Below are positions 8,772 through 17,647 of a DNA stretch of 64,000 nt, in pieces. Source of the DNA: DASUPK01 sp963774305 (GTDB lineage: Bacteria; Actinomycetota; Thermoleophilia; Solirubrobacterales; 70-9). The translations under genes were made by a program, and so were the position numbers. Location of the stretch: contig CAVZEM010000007.1 of the NCBI GenBank assembly GCA_963774305.1, forward strand, positions 263,021-327,020. The letters are read 5' to 3'. How positions within the stretch are numbered: the first letter of the stretch is position 1; the number at the start of each line of letters is the position of its first letter. The notes beneath the pieces are model-generated. The model did not search any database. It was not told the DNA's origin and saw only the letters and a program-made list of their open reading frames with translations.

Positions 8772-8972
8772 ATGTCCGCCATGGAGCGATTCCACGGAGA
8801 TCAGAGTTCCAACGTGAGCATGAGGAGGCTCGTGCGGTTGCAGCGCTCGTATCGGTGCGCGAGCTGCGACGCAGAACACCACTCCTGGGCTCGACTCAGC
8901 TCATGCCCCGATTGCGGCCGCTCCCTCTCGGTGGCCGTGATCAGGCGTGCAGCGCTCACGGGGCCGGTCTGA
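8772..8972 (+). CDS. Small zinc-ribbon protein
   Basis: Up to 66 residues. Two CxxC pairs, CASC and CPDC (spaced by about 16 residues), suggest a zinc ribbon, followed by an arginine-containing hydrophobic tail SLSVAVIRRAALTG. The start is uncertain: ATG 8772, ATG 8781, or the GTG/ATG near 8814-8820 are all possible. It is followed within 10 nt by a strong hairpin. No function is proposed. Confidence 0.5.
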   Translation: MSAMERFHGDQSSNVSMRRLVRLQRSYRCASCDAEHHSWARLSSCPDCGRSLSVAVIRRAALTGPV

Positions 8973-8981
8973 ACCGCCAGC

Positions 8982-9023
8982 GTGAACCGTCCGGCCGGGG
9001 CGATGGCGGGCCGGACGGTTCAC
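8982..9023. terminator. Perfect 15-bp-stem hairpin
   Basis: GTGAACCGTCCGGCC (8982-8996) and its exact reverse complement (9009-9023) are separated by 12 nt. It starts 10 nt after the stop of the zinc-ribbon gene. No T-tract follows, as is common for hairpin terminators in high-GC actinobacteria. It also rules out using the GTG inside the stem (8982) as the start of the next gene. Confidence 0.65.
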
Positions 9024-9053
9024 TCAGGCCGGCCCCAGCGGCGCCCCATTGCC

Positions 9054-9440
9054 GTGGAGATCGTCCGAGAGGGCTACGAGCGATTCGCGGCCACTGGTGA
9101 ATTCGCTGCCGACCTCGCCACGGACGACTTCGTGTGGGACATGTCGAACTTCCAAGGCTGGCTCGAGCAGCAGGTGTACGAAGGCGTCGACGGAGCGAGA
9201 ACCTTCCTCAGCGAGTGGATGGAGGCGTGGGAGGACTGGGAGCTCGAGCTGGAAGCCCTCCACGACGCGGGCGACAGGGTGGTTGCTCTAGTGCACCAGC
9301 GTGGAACGTCGAAAGCGGCCGGGATGCCCGTTGAAATGTCATTCGCCCAGGTCTTCACGCTCCGCGATGGCAAGCAGTCCCGGATGGAGATGTACTCCGA
9401 CCGGGACGAGGCCCTCGCAGCGACCGGGCTGTCGGAGTAG
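9054..9440 (+). CDS. SnoaL-like protein, probably missing its first residues
   Basis: About 128 residues beginning VEIVREGYERFAATGEF, then DFVWDMSNFQGW, and ending DRDEALAATGLSE. Its closest relative in the window is the gene at 53955-54359, where the same region is preceded by MSEEN. Here those codons are absent and replaced by unrelated sequence next to a hairpin, so the 5' end looks truncated; the GTG at 9054 is the first usable codon. NTF2-like fold; enzymatic or binding role unknown. Its TAG lies in a short perfect hairpin shared with the convergent neighbour. Confidence 0.65.
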   Translation: MEIVREGYERFAATGEFAADLATDDFVWDMSNFQGWLEQQVYEGVDGARTFLSEWMEAWEDWELELEALHDAGDRVVALVHQRGTSKAAGMPVEMSFAQVFTLRDGKQSRMEMYSDRDEALAATGLSE

Positions 9441-9455
9441 CGAGCGGCGCTCGCT
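9439..9455. terminator. Hairpin spanning two convergent stop codons
   Basis: AGCGAGC-GGC-GCTCGCT is a perfect 7-bp-stem hairpin. Its left arm starts inside the TAG of the SnoaL-like gene and its right arm ends in the TGA of the minus-strand E2-E1 gene, so one element can end both transcripts. Confidence 0.55.
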
Positions 9456-12400
9456 CAGGCCGGGTCGGCGCGACCCATCAGGGTCGTGAGGACGATCCGC
9501 TCCTGCTCCTTGGTGTGCGCCACCGCGTAGCCCTCGCCGGGGCTGGCCCGCGGCGGGCGGCCGATGTAGCCGAGCTCGACGCCCTCGGGAAGTAGCTCCG
9601 GCATACGCCGCTGCATCACCGACCAGGCGCCCATGTTCCGCGGCTCCTCCTGGACCCAGACGATCTCCTTCAGGCTCGGGTAGCTCGCGATCAGCTCGGT
9701 GAGCTGCTCCTTGGCGAACGGGTAGAGGAGCTCGGCGCGGGCGATCGCGACGTTCTCGACCTCCTCGCGCTTCGGGGCGGCGTCGATGTCGTAGTAGATC
9801 TTGCCGCTGCACAGGGCCAGCCGCTCGACCTTCTCCTTGCGGCCCTCGGCGTGCGGGTCGTCGAGCACGAACTGGAACGAACCGGAGGTGAGATCCTCGA
9901 GCGTCGAGGTCGCGCGCGGCAGGCGCAGCAGGCCCTTGGGCGTGAAGACGACCATCGGCCGCGCCTTCTGGATGTGGGCCTGGCGCCGCAGCAGGTGGAA
10001 GTACTGGGCCGCGGTCGATGGGTTGGCCAGTCGGATGTTGCCCTCGGCGGCGAGCTGGATGAAGCGCTCGATGCGGGCGCTCGAGTGCTCCGGGCCTGCG
10101 CCCTCGTAGCCGTGCGGCAGGAGAAGGGTGAGGCGCGAGGTCTGGCCCCACTTCGCCTCGGCCGAGACGATGAAGCTGTCGATGATCACCTGCGCCGAGT
10201 TGCCGAAATCGCCGAACTGGGCCTCCCAGAGGATGAGGCTGTCGGGAGAGGCGGCGGAGTAGCCGTACTCGAAGCCGAGGCACGCCGACTCCGAGAGCGG
10301 GCTGTTGTGGAGCTCGAGCGGCGCGTTCGCCTCGGGCAGGTTCTGGATCGGCGCGTAGTGCAGCCCTGTTTTCTCGTCATGAAGGACGAGGTGGCGGTTG
10401 GAGAACGTCCCGCGCTCGGTGTCCTGGCCGGTGAAGCGGACGTGGACCTCCTCCGTCAGCATCGACGCCAGGGCGAGGGCTTCGGCGTGGCCGAACTCGA
10501 TCCCGCCCTCGTTCATCGCGTCGAGCCGCTTGGAGAGGGGCTTGCGGAGCTTGCGGTGGATGGTGAAGCTGTCAGGGACCCGGAGGAGCTCCTCGTTCAG
10601 CTTGCGGAGCTTGTCCTCCGGGACGGCGGTCTCGACGCTTGGGCTGCGGGTGCGGTCGAGCTCCCCGGTGCCCGTCGCGGTGGGGTCTGCGAAGTCGCCG
10701 GACTCGATCTTCTTGCGGAGCTCGTCGTGCGCGGCCTTGAGCCCCTTCTGCCGCTCCTCGTTCCGCTCCTCGACCTCGTCGGGGGTGACCATGCCCTCCT
10801 TGACCAGCTTCTCGGCGTAGATCTGGCTGACCGGCGGGTGCTCCTTGATCTTGGCCGCCATCAGCGGCTGGGTGTAGGCGGGCTCGTCGGTCTCGTTGTG
10901 GCCGAAGCGCCGGTAGCCGATCAGGTCGATGACGACGTCGCGGCCCCAGCGCTCGCGGTAGGCCATCGCCAGGCGGACCGCGGCGACGCAGGCCTCCGGG
11001 TCGTCGGCGTTGACGTGGATGATCGGCACGTTGAAGCCCTTCGCCATGTCGCCCGCGTAGGGGGTGGAGCGACCCTCCTCGGGGTCGGTGGTGAAGCCGA
11101 TCTGGTTGTCCTGGATGATGTGGATCGTGCCGCCGGTCGCATAGCCCTTCAGCGACTGGAGGTTGAGCGTTTCCGCGACCACGCCCTGCGCCGGGAACGC
11201 CGCGTCGCCGTGGAGGAGCACCGGGACGGCGGCCATCGGGTCGTGCTCGAGGCGGCCGTTCTGCCGGCTCGTCTGCGAGGCGCGGGCCGCGCCGGTGACG
11301 ACCGGGTCCACGTACTCGAGGTGGCTCGGATTCGGGTAGAGACGGACACCGATCTCGGAGCCGTCGGAGGTCTTGTAGAGGCCGCCGTGGCCGTAGTGGT
11401 ACTTGACGTCGCCGGTTCCGCCGGTCGGGATCGCGGCGAGGGACTTGACCGCCTCGATCACCTTGGCGCCCTCGAACTCGGCCAGGATCGCCTCGACCGG
11501 GCGGCCGATGTTGTGGGCGAGGACGCTGAGCCGGCCGCGGTGGGCCATGCCGATCACGACGTCGTGTGCGCCCTCCGTGTGGGCCATCTCGAAGACCTCG
11601 TCGAGCATCGGCACGACGGTGTCGAGCCCCTCGATCGAGAACATCTTCTGGCCGAGGTAGGCCTTCTCGAGGTAGCGCTCAAAGCCGAAGACCGAGATCA
11701 GGCGGTCGAGCAGACGCTGCTTCTCCTCCGCGTCGAGCGGCTTGCGGTGCCAGCCGGTCTCGATCATGTCCCGCAGCCACATCCGCTGCTGGTGCGAGGA
11801 GAGGTGCTCGATCTGGTACGCGATCGTCCCGCAGTAGGCCTGCCGCATCCGAGGCAGGACCTCGAGGAGCGTCTCGCCCTCGACGCCGATCCGGAGGATC
11901 TCCGCCGGGATCTGGGCCATCAGCTCGGGGGTCAGGTTGAGGTTCTCGGGCTGGATCGCCGGATCGCCCTTGGGCTCCGAGCCGAGCGGATCGAGCCGCG
12001 CGGCCAGGTGGCCGTGGGTCCGGTAGCCCTTGAGCAGGGACGTCGCCGCCTGGACTGCCTGGAGCAGCTCCGTGTTCGGCTTCGCGGCGACGCTGGGAGC
12101 GCTGGGGCCGCCCGGCGCACCCGGAGCGGCGAGCGGCGGCGCGGATGCCGACGCGGCGTGGGCTGCGGTGATCGGCGAGGGATCGACCTCGAGGTCCCTG
12201 GCGACCGACTCGTAGAAGTCGTCCTCGCCCTGCAAGAGCTCCTCGATCCGCCGCAGGAACGAGCCGGACTCGGCGCCCTGGATGACGCGGTGGTCGTAGG
12301 TGGAGGTCATGGTCATGACCTTCGAGACGCCGAGCGCCTTGATCTTCTCCGGCGGCGCGTGCTTCCACTCGACGGGATAGGCGAGGGAACCGCAGGCGAC

Positions 12401-13864
12401 GATCGTGCCCTGGCCCTTCAGCAGGCGAGGCACCGACGCGACGGTCCCGAGCCCGCCTGGATTCGTGAGGCTGATGTTCGTCCCCTGGAAGTCGTCGGCG
12501 GTGAGGCTGTTCTCCCGCGTCTTCGTGATCAGCTCCTCGTAGTAGGAGTGGAAGCCCTTGAAGTCGAGGCGGTCGGCTCCCTTGATGCAGGGGACCATCA
12601 GGGAGCGCTTCCCCTTGCGCTCGACGTCGACCGCGATCCCGAGGTTGATCCCACCCGGCTCGATCACCGTCGGCTTGCCGTCGCGCTCCTCGTAGGCGCG
12701 TCCCATCACCGGCCACTCCTGGGCGGCCTTGACGATCGCCCAGGCGATCAGGTGCGTGAAGCTCACCTTCATCCCGCGCTCCTTCAGGACCGCGTTGAGC
12801 GCCTTGCGCTTCGCGTCGAGAGTGTCGACCGCGAGCTCGCGGAAAGAGGTCGCCGTCGGGATCGAGCGGCTCTCGTCCATCGCCTTGGCGAGGGTGGCCG
12901 CGGGCCCGCGGAGAGGGTTGGCCTCGCCGGCCGCCGCGGTGGCGGGGGCGCGGCCGTCGCCGCCGGAGAGCACGTCCGACTTGGTGATCTTGCCGCCGTG
13001 GCCGCTGCCCTGGACGCCCGCGAGATCCACCCCGTTCGCCTGAGCGGCGCGGCGAGCTACCGGAGTGGCGCGTGCGTCCTGGCTGACGGCTTCGCCATCA
13101 CCAGCCGGCACGTCCCCAGCTTCGCTTCCGGGCGTGCCGGGTGAGGGCGCGGTCGGCTTGGCAACCCTTGTCCCAGCTGCGCCATCCCCGGACGGCGCTT
13201 CTCCCCTGATCATCTCCGCCATCGGCTTGCCGACCTCGATGGTCTCATCGGGGCCGACCAGGATCTTCGTGATCGTGCCGCTGGCGGGAGCCGGCACCTC
13301 GGCGTCGACCTTGTCGGTCGAGACCTCGACGACGGTGTCGCCCTCCGCGACCGCGTCGCCCTCCGAGACGTGCCACTCGAGGATCGTTCCCTCGGTGACC
13401 GACTCGCCCATCTCGGGCATCACGATCTCGAGACCGCCGCCCTCGAGCTCCTTGCCCGCCGAGACCGAGGCATCATCGGAAGTCGCCTTCCCATCCGTCT
13501 CGGCGGTTGTCTCGGCGCCCGCACCGTTGGACTCGGCCGCACTCTCCTCGCGGGCCGGCTCGACACCTTCCTGAGCCTCCTCGGCCGGCGCTTCCTCCGC
13601 CTCGGGCGCGCCGCCGTTCGTATCGATCTCGGCCAGCGGCTTGCCGACCTCGATGGTGTCGTCGACGTCGACGAGAAGCTTGGTCACGGTCCCGGAGGCG
13701 GGCGCAGGCACCTCGGCGTCGACCTTGTCGGTGGAGACCTCGACCATCGTCTGGCTCTCCTCGACCGAATCCCCCTCCGAGACATGCCACTCGAGCACGG
13801 TGCCCTCGGTCACCGACTCGCCCATCTCGGGCATCAAGAGCTGAACCTTTTGCTGAATTGCCAT
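9455..13864 (-). CDS. kgd: Fused 2-oxoglutarate dehydrogenase E2-E1 with two lipoyl domains
   Basis: 1469 residues from ATG 13862-13864. Order: lipoyl domain 1 (1-82, lipoyl Lys47 in STDKVDAE), Ala/Glu-rich linker, lipoyl domain 2 (145-222, Lys185), peripheral-subunit-binding-like segment (264-300), E2 acyltransferase domain (about 320-550, catalytic DHR with His525), then the thiamine-diphosphate E1 domain (about 600-1469; IGMAHRGRLSVLAHNIGR and GDAAFPAQG blocks). It should decarboxylate 2-oxoglutarate and pass succinyl to CoA. Mycobacterial KGD and OdhA have the E2 catalytic and E1 parts but no lipoyl domains; here both lipoyl domains are on the same chain. E3 is not in the window. Confidence 0.93.
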   Translation of the reverse strand: MAIQQKVQLLMPEMGESVTEGTVLEWHVSEGDSVEESQTMVEVSTDKVDAEVPAPASGTVTKLLVDVDDTIEVGKPLAEIDTNGGAPEAEEAPAEEAQEGVEPAREESAAESNGAGAETTAETDGKATSDDASVSAGKELEGGGLEIVMPEMGESVTEGTILEWHVSEGDAVAEGDTVVEVSTDKVDAEVPAPASGTITKILVGPDETIEVGKPMAEMIRGEAPSGDGAAGTRVAKPTAPSPGTPGSEAGDVPAGDGEAVSQDARATPVARRAAQANGVDLAGVQGSGHGGKITKSDVLSGGDGRAPATAAAGEANPLRGPAATLAKAMDESRSIPTATSFRELAVDTLDAKRKALNAVLKERGMKVSFTHLIAWAIVKAAQEWPVMGRAYEERDGKPTVIEPGGINLGIAVDVERKGKRSLMVPCIKGADRLDFKGFHSYYEELITKTRENSLTADDFQGTNISLTNPGGLGTVASVPRLLKGQGTIVACGSLAYPVEWKHAPPEKIKALGVSKVMTMTSTYDHRVIQGAESGSFLRRIEELLQGEDDFYESVARDLEVDPSPITAAHAASASAPPLAAPGAPGGPSAPSVAAKPNTELLQAVQAATSLLKGYRTHGHLAARLDPLGSEPKGDPAIQPENLNLTPELMAQIPAEILRIGVEGETLLEVLPRMRQAYCGTIAYQIEHLSSHQQRMWLRDMIETGWHRKPLDAEEKQRLLDRLISVFGFERYLEKAYLGQKMFSIEGLDTVVPMLDEVFEMAHTEGAHDVVIGMAHRGRLSVLAHNIGRPVEAILAEFEGAKVIEAVKSLAAIPTGGTGDVKYHYGHGGLYKTSDGSEIGVRLYPNPSHLEYVDPVVTGAARASQTSRQNGRLEHDPMAAVPVLLHGDAAFPAQGVVAETLNLQSLKGYATGGTIHIIQDNQIGFTTDPEEGRSTPYAGDMAKGFNVPIIHVNADDPEACVAAVRLAMAYRERWGRDVVIDLIGYRRFGHNETDEPAYTQPLMAAKIKEHPPVSQIYAEKLVKEGMVTPDEVEERNEERQKGLKAAHDELRKKIESGDFADPTATGTGELDRTRSPSVETAVPEDKLRKLNEELLRVPDSFTIHRKLRKPLSKRLDAMNEGGIEFGHAEALALASMLTEEVHVRFTGQDTERGTFSNRHLVLHDEKTGLHYAPIQNLPEANAPLELHNSPLSESACLGFEYGYSAASPDSLILWEAQFGDFGNSAQVIIDSFIVSAEAKWGQTSRLTLLLPHGYEGAGPEHSSARIERFIQLAAEGNIRLANPSTAAQYFHLLRRQAHIQKARPMVVFTPKGLLRLPRATSTLEDLTSGSFQFVLDDPHAEGRKEKVERLALCSGKIYYDIDAAPKREEVENVAIARAELLYPFAKEQLTELIASYPSLKEIVWVQEEPRNMGAWSVMQRRMPELLPEGVELGYIGRPPRASPGEGYAVAHTKEQERIVLTTLMGRADPA

Positions 13865-13920
13865 TCCCCTATTAACTGTATGAGGTTCCCAGAACCTGCC
13901 TGCCAGGAACCATCCCGCCG

Positions 13921-14202
13921 CTAGCCGATGCGGGCGATCAGATCCACCGCCGGCCAACCCTGGTCCCGGATGAATTCACGGGTGGGCGCCGCCGTTTCGC
14001 AGAACGCGCAGGCGATCACGTCGGAGAAGCCGACCGGGCCGGCGAGCGCGAGCGGCATGTCGCACTCCGGGCAGGCGAGGGACCGCATGCCGAGCCAGGC
14101 ACCCCGCGTCGCGGGTCGCTGCTCGATTCGGGCGGCCGCAGCGCGAAGCTTGTCCTCACGCTCCGGATCGGGAACCGCGGCTGGATCGATGAACATCCCC
14201 AC
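13921..14202 (-). CDS. Small CxxC-containing hypothetical protein
   Basis: About 93 residues. Two cysteine pairs, CPEC and CAFC, about 24 residues apart could bind zinc. The N-terminal half is a charged helix (REDKLRAAAARIEQR). Start could be GTG 14202 or ATG 14196. It lies upstream of the E2-E1 gene on the same strand with a 56-nt gap. I do not recognise the family. Confidence 0.6.
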   Translation of the reverse strand: MGMFIDPAAVPDPEREDKLRAAAARIEQRPATRGAWLGMRSLACPECDMPLALAGPVGFSDVIACAFCETAAPTREFIRDQGWPAVDLIARIG

Positions 14203-14335
14203 GACTTGATTATTGCGCTGCTGCGTCGCGGGCCAAGCGGCGGGAGGCGTGGTCGGTGTAAGTTCCCGAAAGCCATCCCCGGACGCGCAGCAGAGGAGAT
14301 GGCGGAATGATGAATTGGAGGAGGGGTCGACTGAG

Positions 14336-16347
14336 ATGAGCTACTTCGTCACCGGCGCGACCGGTTTCATCGGCCGCAACCTGGTCGAACAGCTGCTCGA
14401 GCGTGAGGGACCGATCTACGTGCTCGTGCGTGAGGGATCCCGCGGGCGGCTCGAGGAGCTGAAGAACCGCTGGGGCGCGGACGACGACCGCATCATCCCG
14501 GTGATCGGCGACCTCTCCCAGGAGCACCTCGGCTGTGGCGAGGTGATTTCGGAGCTGAAGGGCAAGGTCGACCACTTCTTCCACCTCGCCGCGATCTACG
14601 ACATGACCGCGAACGCGGAGAGCCAGCGCATCGCCAACGTCGAGGGCACGCGGGAGGCGGTCAAGCTCGCAAAGGAGCTCGATGCGAAGCACTTCCACAT
14701 GGTCAGCTCGATCGCCGCGGCCGGTCTCTACAAGGGCACCTTCACCGAGGACATGTTCGAGGAGGCCGAGAAGGTCGACAACCATCCCTACTTCCAGACC
14801 AAGCACGAGTCGGAGGCCGTCGTCCGGGAGGAGGCGGAGGTCCCGTGGCGCGTCTACCGGCCGGGGATCGTCGTCGGCCACTCCGAGACCGGCGAGATGG
14901 ACAAGATCGACGGCCCCTATTACTTCTTCAAGCTTCTGCAACGCGCCCGCAACGCCGTGCCGCAGTGGTTCCCCGGCATCGGCATCGAGGGTCGGAAGAT
15001 CAACATCGTCCCGGTCGACTTCGTCGCCAAGGCGATGGATCACATCGCGCACATCGAGGGGCTCGACGGACAGGCGTTCCACCTGACCGACCCGAACCCG
15101 CTGACGGCGGGTCAGGTGATCAACACCTTCGCGAAGGCGGCACACGCTCCGGAGGCGCGTCTGCGGATCGACTCGCGGATGTTCGACTTCATTCCGAAGC
15201 AGGTACGGGGCGGCTTGACCATGCTGCCGCCCGTCAAGCGGATCACCGACCAGGTCCTGGCCGACCTCGGCATCCCGCGCTCGGTCCTCGTCTACATCAA
15301 CTATCCGACCGACTTCGACTCGACCAAGACCCAGGAAGCCCTCGAGGGGACAGGCATCTCGGTGCCGCCGCTGCCCAGCTACGCCGACAAGCTCTGGGAT
15401 TACTGGGAGCGCAACCTCGACCCCGACCTCTTCAAGGACCGCTCGCTGTCGCGGCGCCATCGGCGGCAAGGTCGTCCTGATCACAGGGGCATCGTCTGGG
15501 ATCGGCAAGGCGGCGGCGGTCAGGTGCGGCGAGGCCGGCGCGGAGGTCCTGCTGGTCGCCCGTACTCCCGGAGAAGCTCGAGGAGACCAAGGCCGAGGTA
15601 GAGGAGGCGGGCGGCAGCGCCTTCATCCACCAGTGCGACCTCTCGGACCTCGACGACGTCGAGCGGATGGCGAAGGAGGTGCTCGACGAGCACGAGCGGG
15701 TGGACATCCTCGTCAACAACGCGGGCCGCTCGATCCGTCGCTCGATCGAGAACTCCTACGACCGCTTCCATGACTTCGAGCGGACCATGCAGCTCAACTA
15801 CTTCGGCGCGCTGCGGCTGATCATCAGCCTGCTGCCGAGCATGCGCAAGCGAAGCAAGGGCCGCAAGGGAGGGCACATCATCAACATCAGCTCGATCGGC
15901 GTGCAAACCAACACGCCGCGGTTCTCGGCCTATGTCGCCTCAAAGGCGGCGCTCGACGCCTGGTCGCGCTGCGTTGCCTCGGAGGTGGTCGACGACGGCG
16001 TCAACATCACCACCATCCACATGCCGCTGGTGCGCACTCCGATGATCGCCCCGACCAAGATGTATGACGCGTTCCCGACGATCACACCCGATCAGGCCGC
16101 CGAGATGATCACCAACGCGATGATCACGAAGCCGAAGAAGGTGGCCACCCGGCTCGGCAACTTCGGGGAGCTGCTCTACAACGTCGCGCCGAAGGCCTCG
16201 GACGCGATCCTCAACACCGCCTACAAGCTCTTCCCAGAGTCCAGCGCCGCGAAGGGCAAGGAGGACGGGAAGCCCGCCGAGAAGGAGAAGGAGCTCTCCA
16301 CGGAGGGAGTCGCCTTCGCCTACCTGATGCGCGGCGTGCACTGGTAG
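14336..16347 (+). pseudogene. Two-domain SDR (acyl-CoA reductase-like) broken by two +1 frameshifts
   Basis: Starts at ATG 14336 behind GGAGGAGGGG. First half: extended SDR with YFVTGATGFIGRNLVEQL and a YxxxK-like YFQTKHESE. Second half: classical SDR with LITGASSGIGKAA, NNAGRSIRRS, NISSIGV and YVASKAALDAW. The halves lie in three frames: an extra T near 15449 and an extra C near 15567 interrupt what would be one protein of about 670 residues. The layout resembles mycobacterial two-domain fatty acyl-CoA reductases. Both shifts are single bases, so sequencing error is as likely as true loss. Confidence 0.75.
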
Positions 16348-16358
16348 CCATTCATCCA

Positions 16359-16387
16359 TTGACGAGAGCATCCCGACGCCCTAGGGT
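16359..16387 (+). promoter_or_regulatory. Sigma70-type promoter
   Basis: TTGACG (16359-16364), 17 nt, TAGGGT (16382-16387). It precedes the exported beta-propeller gene by about 33 nt, leaving a short leader with a Shine-Dalgarno. Confidence 0.65.
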
Positions 16388-16420
16388 CGGCTGGTCGGCT
16401 CACTAGGGGAAGGGGATCAG

Positions 16421-17611
16421 ATGTCCGGCAGGCGGTTGTCGAGGTGGGGAGTCGTTCCACTGATCGCCGGCGTCGCGCTCGCGGCCCCGGCCGCGGCTCA
16501 GGCGGCCTTCCCGGGGACGAACGCCCAGATCGCGTTCTGGAACACGCCCGGACCGGCGGGTGACATTCAGGTCATCAACCCCGATGGCACTGGCCTCGCC
16601 AACTTGACCAGCAGCTTCGCCGTCAACGACATCGGCCCCGAGTACTCGCCCACCGGGACTCAGATCATCTTCGAGAGCGATCGCAGCGGGAACAACGACG
16701 TCTGGAGGATGGACAGCGCCGGTGGATTCCCGGTCAACCTGACGCCGACCTCGCCGGGCAACGACATCGATCCGAGCTTCGGGCCCGCCGTCGTGGGCCA
16801 GAAGATCGTCTTCTCGAGCGACCGCGACGGCGGCGACTTCGACATCTTCGTGGCGAACGCCGACGGCTCCGCCCCGGTCAACGTCACCCCGACGAGCTCG
16901 TTCGACGACATCCAGCCCGAGTTCTCACCTGACGGAAAGCGCATCGTCTTCACCCGGCGAAATCCGAACCTCGGCGAGGACATCTGGGTGATGAACGCCG
17001 ACGGGTCCGGTCAGACGAACCTGACTCCGACGCCCGCGCCGCACGAGTCGGACCCCGACTTCTCGCCGGACGGAAAGCGAATCGCCTTCACCGGCGACAG
17101 CGCCGGCACCAACGACATCTGGACGATGAACGCCGACGGCTCGGGAATGGTCAACCTGACCGGAGGCATTCCCGGCGCCTACGACATCACCCCGAACTAC
17201 TCACCCGACGGCAAGCAGATCACGTTCGACAGCAGCCGGACCGGAAGCATCGTCGAGGACATCTTCCGGATGAACGTCGACGGCAGCAGCCCGGTGGACG
17301 TGAGCGGTGGCCCGACCGCCGGGGAGGCGGACCTCGATCCGGACTGGCAGCCGTTCAACAAGTGCGCCAAGAAGAAGAAGCCGACCATCGTCGGGACCAC
17401 GGGGCCGGACATCCTCAAGGGCACCAAGAGGGCCGATGTGATCGTCGGGCTGGATGACGCCGACAAGCTGATCGGCCTGGGCGGCAAGGACGTGATCTGC
17501 GGCGGACCCGGAAGGGACATCATGATCGGCGGAGGCGGGAAGGACCTGTTGATCGGCGGCGGGGGCAAGGACAGGTTCCGCGGCGCCTCCCGGGACGCGG
17601 TCAAGCAGTAG
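16421..17611 (+). CDS. Secreted TolB-like beta-propeller with RTX-like tail
   Basis: 396 residues, ATG preceded by GGGGAAGGGGATC. Signal peptide at residues 1-29. Six or so PD40/WD40-like units follow (repeated YSPDGKQI/FSPDGKRIVF and DIWVMNADGSG blocks, about residues 35-310), then a Lys-rich linker and Gly/Asp-rich nonapeptide-like repeats (LGGKDVICGGPGRD, GGGGKDLLIGGGGKD) typical of calcium-binding RTX strands. Likely an extracellular, calcium-stabilised binding protein; ligand unknown. Confidence 0.85.
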   Translation: MSGRRLSRWGVVPLIAGVALAAPAAAQAAFPGTNAQIAFWNTPGPAGDIQVINPDGTGLANLTSSFAVNDIGPEYSPTGTQIIFESDRSGNNDVWRMDSAGGFPVNLTPTSPGNDIDPSFGPAVVGQKIVFSSDRDGGDFDIFVANADGSAPVNVTPTSSFDDIQPEFSPDGKRIVFTRRNPNLGEDIWVMNADGSGQTNLTPTPAPHESDPDFSPDGKRIAFTGDSAGTNDIWTMNADGSGMVNLTGGIPGAYDITPNYSPDGKQITFDSSRTGSIVEDIFRMNVDGSSPVDVSGGPTAGEADLDPDWQPFNKCAKKKKPTIVGTTGPDILKGTKRADVIVGLDDADKLIGLGGKDVICGGPGRDIMIGGGGKDLLIGGGGKDRFRGASRDAVKQ

Positions 17612-17647
17612 GCCCTTCGACACCGGGCTGGGTGTAGCGTCACGGCC

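Noticed and set aside
8982..9053. Upstream GTG at 8982 as start of the SnoaL-like gene
   Set aside because: It lies inside a perfect 15-bp-stem hairpin, and the extra residues have no similarity to the family.
9851..13144. Open frame of 1097 codons antisense to the E2-E1 fusion
   Set aside because: Codon-position shadow of a GC-rich gene; no motif, and the opposite frame is a well-defined enzyme.
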